A stretch of DNA of 64,000 nucleotides, taken from the NCBI GenBank assembly GCA_036852015.1, contig JAANDG010000204.1:163465-227464 (forward strand). Reading direction: 5' to 3'. A program made the position numbers and the translations under genes. Position 1 is the first letter of the stretch, and every line of letters begins with the position of its first letter. The stretch comes from Pelodera strongyloides. Lineage: Eukaryota; Nematoda; Chromadorea; Rhabditida; Rhabditidae. The notes under the pieces are model-generated. The model did no database searches. It was not told the origin of the DNA and saw only the letters and a list, made by a program, of their open reading frames with translations. Below are positions 24,838 through 35,467 of the stretch, piece after piece.

Positions 24838-26676
24838 TTACCACAAATTCCCGGATGGTACGGAGAAAGCATTGTCATGTAGCCGTGCGTTGACGAGTGC
24901 AGAGAGAACTACAGTCAGACTGAGAAGGAAGGACTGGCTCTGATTTTCGCTGTTCGTAAATTTCATCGCTACATCTACGGAAGGAAGTTTACGCTGTTAA
25001 CAGATCACCGTCCCCTACTCACAATATACGGAAGCAAGAAAGGCATTCCAGCTCACACTGCCAATCGTCTACAACGTTGGTCGTTGACACTACTGGGATA
25101 TGATTTTGATATCCAGTATAGATCGACTACTACTTTTGGACAAGCTGATGCACTTTCCCGTTTGATCGCCTCACACACGCCGATGGATGAAGACGTCGTG
25201 ATCGCAAGAGTTGAAGCCGATGTATCCACCGTGTTGGAGGAAACACTTAACCGATTACCAGTTTCGCTGAAAGAAGTCCAAGCTGCAACCGAGAGAGACT
25301 ATGTACTGCCTACCGTCATGGATGCTCTACAGACAGGAAAATGGCCTGAATGTCTACCTGGTTCTGCGCTGTACAACTTCAGAAGTCAAGAGACAAATTT
25401 GACTGTCAAGGATGATTGCTTGTTCCTGGGACAACGTATTGTCATACCCCGCGTGCTTCGTGGAAGGATTCTGAAGATGTTACATTCTGGACACCCTGGA
25501 CAAACGAGGATGAAGTTGCTCGCTCGTTCGTACGTATACTGGATCGGATTGGATGCGGACATTGAAAGAACCGTCAGAGGTTGTGAAAGCTGCCAGCGTG
25601 CTGCTAAGATGCCCGTGAAAACTGAACTGACCCCGTGGCCTGAAACAAATCGTCCCATGGAGAGGATTCACATTGATTTTGCTGGACCTCAGGAAGGAAG
25701 AATGTACCTTGTGGTCGTGGATTCCTACTCTCGTTGGCCTGAGATAGTTGAAATGAGAACAACTACAGCAACCGCGACGATTACCCAGTTGGAGTGTATA
25801 TTTTCCCGTTATGGATTTCCGGATACACTCGTTTCGGACAATGGAAGCCAGTTCACTTCGAGAGAATTCAAGGAGTACTGTCAGGCGAATGGAATCAAGC
25901 ACATGTTTTCGCCACCGTTTCACCCACAATCTAATGGTTTGGCAGAACGTTCTGTGGACACCCTGAAGAGAGCTCTTTTGAAGATGAAGGGAGAAGGAAG
26001 TTCCCAGAGTGCTCTGCAGAAATTCCTGATGACTTATCGCTCGACACCCTGCCCCTCTGCGAAAGAAAAGCGATCACCAGCTGAGATGTTTATTGGTCGA
26101 AAGCTCACCACGCAAATCTCTCGACTTGTGCAAGGAACACAAGAACACAAGAAGAATCGTCTGCAAGGAAGTAAGATGAAGATGGCTCAAAACTTCAACA
26201 AACAACATGGTGCCAAGAAGAGGAGTTTCCAAGTTGATGATCTAGTATATGCTCGAGATCATCGCACACCCGCTAAACCGAAATGGACTCCTGGTCGTGT
26301 TCTGAAGACCCGCGGTAGATCACTCTATGATGTCGAAATCAGCAGTGGAGTTGTGTGGACCCGTCATGCAAACCAACTTCGACCCCGATACTGTACAGAT
26401 GCTGTGAATATCCTTTGTGATGAGTTCGATATTGCCATTCCACCTGCCGGCAATAACAGTCTGAGAACAGCTGTCGATGCTGATGTGATTACCGATTGGC
26501 CATCTACTATGGATCGTATTCTGGAAGATCGTACACAATATGAACTGTCACCGCCCCCGTCGCCGTCACCTGCAAGGAGCCCAGATGGACAGCTACCGTG
26601 TCGCCCGATGAGGAACCGTGTGCCACCCAGAAGATTAAATATCGATCCGATGAAGAAGAAATATGATCTTATTTAA
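24838..26676 (+). pseudogene. RNase H C-terminal part and integrase of the Ty3/gypsy-like element
   Basis: From about 24900 the frame is open to the stop at 26674-26676. It shows TDHRPLLTIYGSKKG (RNase H/tether), the H-H-C-C integrase finger (HSGHPGQTRMK...CESCQ), and the DDE core with HIDFAGP, VSDNGSQFTS and the glutamate in GLAERSVDTLKR. It ends with a basic, proline-rich tail beyond a GPY-like region. The stop lies ten bases before the right LTR. Confidence 0.9.
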
Positions 26677-26685
26677 GGAAGGAGA

Positions 26686-26922
26686 TGTTAGGGAGATAGC
26701 CTAGCTGAAACGTAGTTCCACATCTCCCTAAGAGTACCTAGTATTTGAGCTATGCATATATTAACTAATTAGCATGCCAATGAGATAGCTATATAAGTCA
26801 TGAGCGGCATGTTAATATTTATTAGACCTGGTGTCTTGTCTTCTTCTCGCCTATCCATTATTCCTCTGCTTATACGATAAATATATACTCGACAAAGTCT
26901 TGGCTGATTGAAGTCTACAACA
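26686..26922 (+). repeat. 3' LTR
   Basis: 237 bp, preceded by the purine tract and followed by the CTAGG duplication. Identical to the 5' LTR by eye. Confidence 0.95.
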
Positions 26923-26927
26923 CTAGG

Positions 26928-27243
26928 GGCGGGTAGCGATATCCGGGCGGCGCTAGGTGCGCTGAAGAACGTAGGAGGCGCGGGCTTTTTTTCACGTGAG
27001 TATACTCGATTTTCATGTGAATTATTTAGACTCGATTTATTCCAGCGATCTCTTTTTTTTATATTATACCAGTCGGCTCGCGCCGCCTGATGCGACTTAC
27101 ATGGAAATATGATTGGTTTAGCATGGATATACTTATATACGAAGTTTCAAACATATCATAAGAAATTCACATAATAGGAAACAATTGCATACGCATACTT
27201 CGATATTGAGCTGCGACACTCTTTTTATACCACTTGTCAAAAA
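26928..27243. other. Right half of the GC-rich repeat and unassigned sequence
   Basis: The GC-rich repeat continues to about 26970 (CTGAAGAACGTAGGAGGCG). It supplies the empty site for the CACTA-like element at 28269. The remaining ~270 bp are AT-rich with no recognisable feature. Confidence 0.5.
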
Positions 27244-27530
27244 CAAATAACAAATGATATAAATGACGCGCGCAATGAACTTATGCCAAACGACCTATCG
27301 GTCGAGAAGTTTCCATTCTAGTATAGAAGGGATAAGTAAGCGAAAACAATATGAAAGGAAGGATGCAGTGGTTAAAAGTAACGTAAAAACAACCCAGTCG
27401 AGTCCTCCCAACCGAGGTTAGAGAGTGAATGGCCTATATGGGAGGGGCGGGGCCGCCATATATTTCGGAAAGAGAGAATGCACTAGAATGTTCCCGAAAA
27501 CACGCGACGGTTCGAGAACAACAAACAACA
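27244..27530. repeat. Isolated copy of the heat-shock-element repeat unit
   Basis: Matches the 3.6-5.9 kb array units over their whole length, including GAAtgTTCccGAA at 27486-27498, the TATATTTCGG variant of the TATA-like region and the GC-rich box (with a small ATAT insertion). It is more than 21 kb from the array and next to no recognised gene, so the unit is able to disperse. Confidence 0.85.
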
Positions 27531-27994
27531 CACATGACGCAACAGATTTATCTTACTCTAGGTATCAAATGATGTTTTCTATCGCACCAGAAGCTTCTAT
27601 TCTCTAGTTTGGAATGAATAACTGATAAAAATAATAGCTGACAGTGAAACCACAACGAAAAATGCACAAAACATTCGAGAAGCGAGAGCAAAACAAATTG
27701 CAAATGCACTTTCGCATAAAAAAGTGCACATTTGGCAAATTGTCAAATATTATGGGGTTTCCATGCCACTGGGACAAATCCGCCTGAAGAAACCCGCGAA
27801 AACGCCGTGAAAACGCCATGGTGAGATGCACCCAACGCCAGGGTGGCGTTTTCTAGGCGTTATCATGGCAAATTTTTGCCGTGCCCAACGCCAAGGTGGA
27901 ATTTTCTTGGCGTTTAAACGGAAAATCACAACAATAACATAGTGCTTATGGCTTGCAATGCATGTATTTTATATTAATACAGCTTTGCAAGACA

Positions 27995-28085
27995 CAAGCA
28001 CTTTACAGGAATCGAACCTGCCGACAAGCACACTGACTCGGATTTCTAGTCCGCTGCTTAGACCACTCGGCCAAATCGCACATGC
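27995..28085 (-). repeat. tRNA-Ser(AGA)-like SINE head
   Basis: The minus strand shows TTTGGCCGAGTGGTCTAAGC (A box), an anticodon loop CTAGAAA (AGA), a long variable arm and GGCAGGTTCGATTCCTGT (B box). The acceptor arms do not pair and the 3' flank is the SINE tail TTGTGTCTTGCAAAG shared with 4500, so it is a SINE copy and probably not a tRNA gene. Confidence 0.6.
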
Positions 28086-28139
28086 GTGGGGATTGGAAAA
28101 GAGAGAGAGGACTGTCCGCCGGCCGCCTTTCGTCAAATT

Positions 28140-28250
28140 GCTGCTCCCGTTGCCTGGAAAACGCCGGGGTGGATTTTTCATGGCAAAAATTAAGCGCGGC
28201 GTTTTTCAGGCAACGGGAGAGAGGCGCGGCGTTTTTCAGGCGGATTCCCC
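28140..28250. repeat. Small inverted repeat with CCCGTTGCCTG ends
   Basis: CCCGTTGCCTGGAAAACGCCG at 28146 is inverted at about 28199-28220 (CGGCGTTTTTCAGGCAACGGG). Related TGGCGTTTTCTAGGCGTT blocks occur at 27840-27920. Likely a small MITE family. Confidence 0.6.
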
Positions 28251-28268
28251 CTGTGCGCTACGTTCTTC

Positions 28269-28781
28269 CACTGGAACATCTTGCCCCAAAAATGCCGCGG
28301 TTTTGCAACGTTGCCCCAAAATTGCCGCGGTTATGTTGCCCCAAAATTGCCAGGGCAGCGAGATAGTGTTGAGAAAGAGTAGAGGGAAAAGTTTTCAGAT
28401 TGCTCCAAAATTGCCGCGCCGTGACGCGCGCCGCTCCGCATTAGTTGAATATCTGCCGGTCGGAGGGACTAGGCCAAACTTTTTGCAGGGTCTGACATGT
28501 GCGTTATGTCCGAGTTGCCCCAAAATTGCCCCAAATTGCCCCAAAATTGCCGCACGGCAGAAGTGGTGCCCCAAAAGTGCCGCACGGCAGAAGTCGTGCC
28601 CCAAAAATGCCCCAAAATTGCCGCATGGCAGAAATGCGTGCCTCAGAAATGCCCCAAAATTGCCGCACGGCAAAATGTGTGCCCCAAAAATGCCCCAAAA
28701 TTGCCGCGCGGCAACTCGGCTTTTGTGCCCCGGCATTTTTGGGGCAAAATCGCGGCAATTTTGGAGCAAAATCTTCCAGTG
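28269..28781. mobile_element. CACTA-like non-autonomous DNA element, second copy
   Basis: CACTGGAACATCTTGCCCC at the left and GCAAAATCTTCCAGTG at the right, with the same GCCCCAAAATTGCCGC-rich interior as 4210-4877. It is flanked by TC duplications (28267-28268, 28782-28783). The empty site, GTTCTTCAGCG, is present in reverse complement at about 26948 in the GC-rich repeat. Two copies with two different 2-bp duplications fix the element's ends. Confidence 0.78.
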
Positions 28782-28783
28782 TC

Positions 28784-28905
28784 AGCGCCCCTAGCGCCGC
28801 CCGGATATCGCTACCCGCCCCTAGCACCGCCCGACACGCCCCTTTAGCCGCCCCTAGCGCCGCCCAGACCACGCCCACAAGCATCGAAACCGTTCCGCAT
28901 GTGGA
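28784..28905. repeat. GC-rich repeat (inverted copy of the LTR element's host repeat)
   Basis: The reverse complement of 19725-19812 joined to 26928-26955. It provides the empty-site sequence for the Ty3/gypsy-like insertion: here CTAGG is uninterrupted. Shorter relatives of the GCCCCTAGCGCCGC motif recur at 29810-29890. Confidence 0.8.
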
Positions 28906-28920
28906 AAGAAGTATACTAGA

Positions 28921-29907
28921 TCAATGCTGACACGATACTAGCAAATCTCTATTTGTATACTAAAAAAACTTGAAAATTTTTCCCGGATTTTGTGAATTGC
29001 TTTGTTTTTTCATAATGTTTTCCTTATGTTTGTTGTTGTTGTTGTAAGTGGCCAATTTGCTACTTTTATCGTTTCTCTCTTTACATGGCTTACATGACGT
29101 TCGGAACTCAAATATTGAGACCTGTTGCTCCCGACCGTTCATGCATATAATGCGTTTTCCGCCAGTGACTAATTTAATATTTTGGTGTTTATTTATTGGT
29201 TATCTTTATACAATTCCTTCCAGTATTGACGTCTTCTTGATTCGGCAAGCAGGAAAGATGTCTGTAAACCAGTTTAATCGACCGATGGGTGAAGTCTCCG
29301 CTTCCAGATGATAACTAGACAAGGCAGGTTATTTTGCGTTATTTTTCAACTCAATACGTTTATTGTTTTGGGAGTTGAAAGTGCTTTTAATGTAGCGAGA
29401 GATTCAAGGCGTCGTGTTGGTTCATTGTTGAGTGTTGCTGTTATTTATAACTGTATATCGCCTACATTTTAGATGACTTCCCTGGCACGGCGGTGAACCT
29501 CTGACACAAAAGGAGTGGAGCAAGAAGCGAAGATAACTGTTCTGTGATTACAGTCCCACCGGATAATTGTGTGCAATGTTTTTTACTGTGCTTTTTGCTT
29601 TTTGAATAAAGTTTTTCTCTGCCAATTTCTCCTTATTTGCGATGTAGTTGTGGTATTTGTGTTGGTTGTAATTTGTTACCGTAATTGAGGTGGTATTGTA
29701 GTGGTGACGCTATTTGTGGCTAGAGTATGCATTATAAATCATGGGTGCCTACCGTAGTTGCTACACTATTTGTAATATGGCCCCTCGCAACGCGTCCGCT
29801 CGCGTTGCTACCCGCCCCTAGCGCCGCTTGGCTACCCGCCCCTGGCGTCTCCGTTCACTCGCTAGGGGCGGGTAGCCGGGCGTCGCCCGGGGCGGTAGAC
29901 TTTCAGA
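28921..29907. other. Mostly unassigned; possible short 3' exon near 29224
   Basis: TTCCTTCCAG at about 29222 is followed by an open stretch to a TGA at about 29311, which could be a terminal exon, but nothing upstream joins it. GC-rich repeat pieces occupy 29780-29895. I see no other gene. Confidence 0.3.
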
Positions 29908-30173
29908 GTGTTTGCGATTCACACTTGCGAAAATGACAAACCGCTGTCCATGTTCAAGTCCTTTTACATACATGTCAACTGCCTACCGTAACCCATGCGA
30001 ATCGCACGTTTGACATGGTCCTGCAGCGAAAGTGTATCAGATCCATACTAGATCCGTACTATTTTGAAATAGATCCATACTAGATCCAAAATCGCTGCGG
30101 GACCATGTCATTTACATCGACTTGAACATGGACAGCGGTTTGCCATTTTCGCAAGTGCGAATCGCAAACATGG
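29908..30173. mobile_element. Terminal-inverted-repeat MITE, copy 1
   Basis: GTTTGCGATTCACACTTGCG at 29908 is inverted at 30154-30173; arms run about 50 bp to GACTTGAACATGG. Interior has repeated TAGATCCGTACTATTTTG. A second copy of the same family is at about 44215-44482. Confidence 0.8.
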
Positions 30174-32472
30174 AAACCCCATTATAGTGGCAAAATATAC
30201 GGTAGAACGCTACAAAATAGAGATCAGCTTGATATTTTTATTTCAGCGTTAATTTATCCCATTTTTCCGAATCACTTGTATGTTTCCAATTGATTTCCTC
30301 TTTTAATTGGTAACTGTAACAAATATTAAAATACATAGTCACTTATTTACACAATAACAAATGGCAAACAAGTGTAAAAATCATGATCGCATAATATAAA
30401 GTCAAAAAATCAGTCAAAAAATCATCCCCAAGTGGCTTTTTTTCAAAAACAACTCACAGACTCTCTTTTTTAGAAAAATGGCTTTGTTTTTCGTCTCATG
30501 GCTGTTTGCGAACCCCACAGCCAAAACAACTTTTTTCACTATTGATTCTCTTCTCAGTATAGGAAGCATTTTTTTTTTTGTTTTTTTTTTGTTTTTTTAA
30601 AGTGAACTAGTTGTAAACAACATAAATTGGTTGGCGCAACGAATCTGTACGCTTTCAGGCTTTCAAAAAAGTATATTGTGGATTATAAATACATTGAATG
30701 CTAAACAAATTCTGACTTCGGTAAATTAATATATGTTTTGCTTAGGTGGCCCCTTTGGAAAATTTGCATATGATAAGCAAATCCTATGTATCCTATGCTA
30801 ATTTTGTACGATCGTCCACGGCAATCGTACAAAATTAGCATAGGATACATAGGATTTGCTTATCATATGCAAATTTTCTAAAGAGGCTAGCATTTCGCTT
30901 TAACGCGATAAGAAGGGCGGTTTTCGTAATTTCTTATCTACTCTGATTACACAATTGTTAGCCACTAAAAAGGGCACGAGAGCAGTTTATGCTAGAATGG
31001 CTTCTGCGAGAAGCGGGAAAAGATAAAGTCAAGGCAATATACAGTACCGAAGAAAAAAATAAGAAGTGAGAATATACTTATTACTTTACGGTCCTAAACT
31101 ACTTGGGTGGTCCTGAGCCTGAACATTGATGCTCCAAATCTACGTGGGTGTTCCTTAGAATGACGGGAGACAAAGCAAGACCGAGTACTGACTGAGGAAG
31201 TGAATGGGTAAATATAACAATTACCAATAGCTTGACATTTGCCTATATTAAAACGAGTCAAGGAAATTAGGTTTTTCAATGAGAGAGATTGAGAATGTGA
31301 AATTATAGACAGAGAGATAAAAAAAAAAGAGAGAGGATATAGACATAGATGGATAGAGAGAAAAAAGAGAAACAGATGACAGATTTCGATAGGGGAATAG
31401 AGAAAAATATTTTTGTTGAACTCGTAAACACAGAATCAGGATGTAAAGTAGGTCACTCATTCATGTAATACTTTAGTGAATCAGTAAACTAATGGGATTT
31501 GGGAGTTTTGTGTGGTTCAAGAATTTTTTTCAAATAAGAACTAAAAACAACACCTCTTCAAGTCTTCAAGTCCCAGTGTCTGCTAAAATTCTATTTTTAA
31601 AAATATTTTCTGTTTCTGTGTATGCATAGCTATGAATCGGCGTTATATCTCTCATCGCTATTTGTCGTCGACAGCCTCTCTGAACACGTGCTCTCTAAAG
31701 TCTCTATCGTCGTGAACCTCGAACGAATTCAATTGAAAGAAAATATTTTCATTTCGCAACCATTAGTAATCGGTGGTTTTCAGAAACAGAAACTAGAATT
31801 TTCCGACTCAAATCAAATGAAAAGCAGAACTTAAACATAAAAATTTATTTCAGTTTATTAATTATTGGGCCTGGGGCCTGCTTGAGCCAATGCAGAGTGA
31901 CAGAGTACATAAATGAACAATAAAAGGGCATTTTTGGGACAACTTTATCAAAATAATACGTGGAGTTTATTCGCCAAGTAAATAACGCATATTTACTGAC
32001 GCATGTACTGACGCAGAACCGCACAGGAAAGAATATTTAGTATGACCATAAAGATAAAGATAAAGTATAACCATCCGTAGCATAAGATTCATAATTCATA
32101 AGAACAATAAACATAACATCATATTAATCGTAATGTAGCTTCAGGTATCTTTCCGCGTAACTTTGAGGAGAATGGACATCACCAATAAAACTTCTTGTAT
32201 TATATTCCAGCTTCTAAAACCGCGATAAACGATTTCACCAGCAGCTTGGTGATAGTCCTGTGTTGTGAAAGAATGTATTATTGCACGAGAAGAGAATTGT
32301 TGGCAGTAAAAAAATATATACTGCTATAAACCAAAAATACTGAATTTTTATATGTACATGATTTATCGACTCCGATGACAACAAACATTGGAAAACGTCG
32401 GTTGTGGTGTTATCTCTGTTGACTATCGGGTTAAGTCAATTCATTGTTATTATCTTCCTCAAGTTTTTAGGT
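30174..32472. other. AT-rich intergenic region
   Basis: No exon chain found. Contents: poly-T interrupted tracts (30565-30600), a palindromic MITE (30751-30899), purine-rich GAGAGA tracts (31270-31400), and an ORF at 31622-31834 of no recognised similarity. Confidence 0.5.
30751..30899. mobile_element. Palindromic TTAA MITE (163-bp type), left end lost
   Basis: The long palindrome around GATCGTCCACGGCAATC matches the full copy at 35305-35467, but the left outermost ~14 bases are missing; the right end CTAGCATTTCGCT abuts TTAA at 30900-30903. Confidence 0.8.
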
Positions 32473-32720
32473 GGTCCCGTGGTGTGGCGGTAGTGTTCTC
32501 GTTTATTAATCAAACGGTCGTTGGTTCAATTCCGTTATGGAGCTTTTTACCACCCGGCGAGGGAATCAGGAGCGAACCCTCCTGGCCCTAGCCCGAAGGC
32601 GTCGGGCAATTTGTCATCTGGAACTCGTCGCCTAATGCTCAGGCGAGGCCCTCCGAGGAACAAGTAATAAGCAAACACTGAAACTGTATTTCACCCTTAA
32701 ATAAAGGTGCGCGCTCTTGC
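32473..32720 (+). repeat. tRNA-derived SINE with a TTA anticodon-like loop
   Basis: GTGGTGTGGCGGTAGTG (A box-like) and GTTGGTTCAATTCC (B box) frame a CGTTT/AAACG stem with loop ATTAATC, formally anticodon TTA. A body follows with CGGGCAATTTGTCATCTGG; a related body lies near 58075-58105. Treated as a SINE; a real suppressor tRNA is not claimed because the acceptor stem does not close. Confidence 0.5.
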
Positions 32721-33169
32721 AGCGTCAAAGATTGAAATTTTAAAGATTTTTCTATTTTTTCCAGTAACATACTAGCCTATATTTTAATACAATGCAACAT
32801 GCAAAACCCAACACGTGTGCGTGTGCAGCCACGTAGCTCCATAAAAGTAGCCACATAATACACTATAGTTTCCGTTTACTCTTCTCCCACACACCGAAGT
32901 AGAAGGTGAAAGGGTTAACCAATAAACAGAGAAATAACCTATTCATTTCATCTTTTAAGTACTCATAAAGGAGGCACAGAAGCGTCCGCATAAAAGTGGC
33001 TAGGTGAGGCGTAATTCTCACCAAACCTCTCTTCCTTACACATAGATAGTTTTTCAAAACGCTCTTTACCTACCTAACCGGTTCCCTATTGGTATCCTCA
33101 TGGTGTTGCACACTCCTTGTTGGCATTTATACTGAAACAACTGTCATACAAAGTGAGTTTGTTTAGGTA

Positions 33170-33286
33170 ATGGTCACCACTAGGCTTCTTCTAGTATTCG
33201 GAGCTGTCGGAACTTGTCACTTCTCAGAGGCAAATGTTGTGCAACATAGGTTGGCTCGACAGACAAGTGGCTCGGATGTTAGTACG
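33170..33286 (+). CDS. First exon of a putative secreted protein
   Basis: The ATG follows a TTTAG acceptor by four bases. The 39 residues start with a signal peptide (TRLLLVFGAVGTCHFSEA) and include a dibasic-like RLARQ. The exon ends at a perfect GTGAG donor in phase 0. A Helitron-like element starts eight bases into the intron. I could not find a convincing downstream exon, so the gene may be broken or its exons may be distant. Confidence 0.45.
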
Positions 33287-33294
33287 GTGAGTAA

Positions 33295-33522
33295 TCTTCT
33301 TACTATATAAACGAGAAGAGTTTACTTTTTTGTTTGTGTGAACGAAACGAAAATTAGAATATTTGAAGGCTATAAAATGAGAGCCGGAGCCCAGTCCTCG
33401 GCAAGCCAAATCGAATCTCATTTCACTTTTTCAAGATACGTTGCAAACGTTTCACAACAGTGTGCTCACTGTTCTTGCATTTCAACCTTTGAAAGTCGCC
33501 TCAGGCGGCGACAGCCGTATGG
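33295..33522 (+). mobile_element. Degenerate Helitron-like element
   Basis: Starts TCTTCTTACTATATAAACG, close to the 5' end of the copies at 11318 and 50192, after an A. The 3' end has a different hairpin (GTCGCC TCA GGCGGCGAC) and ends ATGG before T, where the other copies have CTGG. A similar hairpin appears in reverse at about 51975-52005. The start is well supported, the end is not. Confidence 0.45.
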
Positions 33523-33542
33523 TATTAGATATTACAAGTTAA

Positions 33543-33741
33543 AAGGTCAGGCCCACTCAAAGTTACCCCTATTTTTTGTGTGTTTACCCATTCAATTCTT
33601 CGTAACGAGTGTAGTAGGAAGCAATGTTTTTCTAATTACTATGCGCCAGATTCACGCATTAACCAGTAATTTACGATAGCGAGGCACAAACTGTTTGCGC
33701 TGATTGGCCAAAATATTGGGCGTTTATGTGGGCCTGCGCCT
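33543..33741. mobile_element. TTAA MITE, AGGxCAGGCCCA type
   Basis: Flanked by TTAA (33539-33542, 33742-33745). The ends AAGGTCAGGCCCAC and GTGGGCCTGCGCCT are imperfect inverted repeats. Relatives lie at 41455, 42613, 46543 and, as a left half only, at about 54897. Confidence 0.75.
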
Positions 33742-33884
33742 TTAACTAGCAACGAAAATCACAGTTACCTGCATGAGAATCAAACTAAAAAGCTGCAAAA
33801 TGCTCTGGGTCCCTGTGTCCCATAGTCCCATTACTTTCTTACAATTAGACAGAGGCAAATCTAGCAGATCTGGGACCGCTGTGA

Positions 33885-34085
33885 AATACCGGCCGGTTTT
33901 TGAATCGCATCCTGCAACGCGATACTTTGGCGCGTGCGCGGCCGGCATATGGCCGGTGCGCGGCCTACAAAAAATGGGTGGGCCCAGACATGGCGGCCCA
34001 CCCATTTCGGGCGCAGTGTAGGCCAGGGGCCGGCGTGAGGTGCGCCTGGTGTGGGCCTGGTGTAGGCCTGGTGTAGGCGAACTTT
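33885..34085. repeat. Half TTAA MITE plus GC-rich GCCTACACCAGG repeat
   Basis: ATACCGGCCGGTTTTTGAA is the left half of the CCGGCCGG MITE. From about 33935 comes a GC-rich block (GGTGCGCCTGGTGTGGGCCTGGTGTAGGC) that recurs inverted at 36105-36265. Confidence 0.6.
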
Positions 34086-35304
34086 GGAAAAAATGGGCGT
34101 GACCCGCCCCGCCCCCTTCGAATTAGCGTAAATAAAAAAAATAGACAAATATTAAAACATACACAGAACCACCAATAGACACCAAACATCTTAAAGTATG
34201 TTTATTATTTTACAATAAAATACAACGGTCATAAAAAACATGAAAATTGTCTCTGTATATAATAAGCAAAATGTATAAAATTTGCAATTTGTAATAGGAC
34301 ATAATTGGCTAATTGGCAGGAGTCTAACCTACTAGATAAAAACACGACTTTCATAGAAAGAATTTTCCTAAATTCAGAGCTAAACGATAACTAGGTTGTT
34401 TAGAACACATCTATAAACATATACAATACACATCTACCGTTTCTAGTGCAATGATCAAAGCAATAGTATGTTGAATCGCAGAGCTTTAATCGTTAATAAT
34501 CCACACATAAAATCAGTAATTTGCGCAACTATGACCACTCTCGATGAGCGCTTATATACTCTTATACACTAAGCAAGCAAAACTGTGTAAACAACAAAAA
34601 AATTCTAGGGAGCGGTGTCATGTACAAAAAATATAATATCGAAAACCATTACATAACGAAATCTTGGTCGCACAGCGAATATTCCTCAGAGTATCTTCGG
34701 GCCTGCAACATCCGATGTTGCTCTTGCTTCTCTATGTGCTGCCCATTCCTCGTTGATGCACGAATACCACTGAAACTCAAAAACACTTGTTTTAAACCTA
34801 ATACTGACGCATATGCAAGACGAGTCAGAACTGTCGATGGACGCTCACACATTTGGCACACCATATTCCGTACTTTGCTTCTTTTAAATTATACTAATAA
34901 CTAAAATAATAATAGCAAATACTAAAAAACTACTCATAAAAACTACTTTCAAGTTCCTTTTGCATGTTCATTTTCCTGTCCTGTGGCTCATATTTAGTTT
35001 GGCCCAAAATAAAGTAGCTAGCCTTCGTTGTTCTGATCACAATTTTCTCCAATACCTGAAAAGAACTGCGGTAGAAAAAGAAATTAAACGATGAATACGC
35101 ACATTTTTAAAAGGATCATAGGGCTTCAACATTAGTTAGCATTAAAAACATATTTTAGAAAAGCTCACCTTTACAGTATGACGGACCATCATTTCAGTCA
35201 ATCAAAAATGCGTGGCGTTAGTGCAATGTCTCTCTGAAGATTGATTCGATTTAATAAGTGGCAAGCGTGTGACACGAAAAGGTTTTCATATTCATGTCGT
35301 TTAA

Positions 35305-35467
35305 AGCGAAATACTAGTCCCTTTGGAAAATTTGCATATGATAAGCAAATCCTATGTATCCTATGCTAATTTTGCGCGATCGTCCACGGCAATCGCGCAA
35401 AATTAGCATAGGATACATAGGATTTGCTTATCATATGCAAATTTTCCAAAGGGGCTAGTATTTCGCT
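35305..35467. mobile_element. 163-bp palindromic TTAA MITE, complete
   Basis: TTAA on both sides (35301-35304, 35468-35471). The whole 163 bp is one near-perfect palindrome with ends AGCGAAATACTAG and a centre around GCGCGATCGTCCACGGC. Same length as 52139-52301 and 52306-52468. Nematode genomes are known to carry such palindromic TTAA elements. Confidence 0.9.

Larger units (their letters stand above)
19813..26922 (+). mobile_element. Ty3/gypsy-like LTR retrotransposon, full length, internally rearranged
   Basis: 237-bp LTRs (19813-20049, 26686-26922) begin TGTTAG and end CAACA, read as identical, and are bounded by a 5-bp duplication CTAGG (19808-19812, 26923-26927). A primer-binding site starts TTGGCG at 20050 and a purine tract AAGGAAGGAGA (26675-26685) precedes the right LTR. 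Order is gag, CCHC knuckle, protease, RT, RNase H, integrase, typical of Ty3/gypsy; no env is seen. A 2.4-kb block (about 20753-23138) inside gag consists of inverted and direct copies of the element's own pol, and pol carries an indel cluster near 24824-24900. Identical LTRs imply a very recent insertion; a host copy could not make proteins without another element. Confidence 0.93.

Noticed and set aside
28082..28930. Several 90-278 codon ORFs rich in CPKIAA/APKLPR
   Set aside because: All frames of the GCCCCAAAATTGCCGC subterminal repeats of the CACTA-like element are open; no gene structure.
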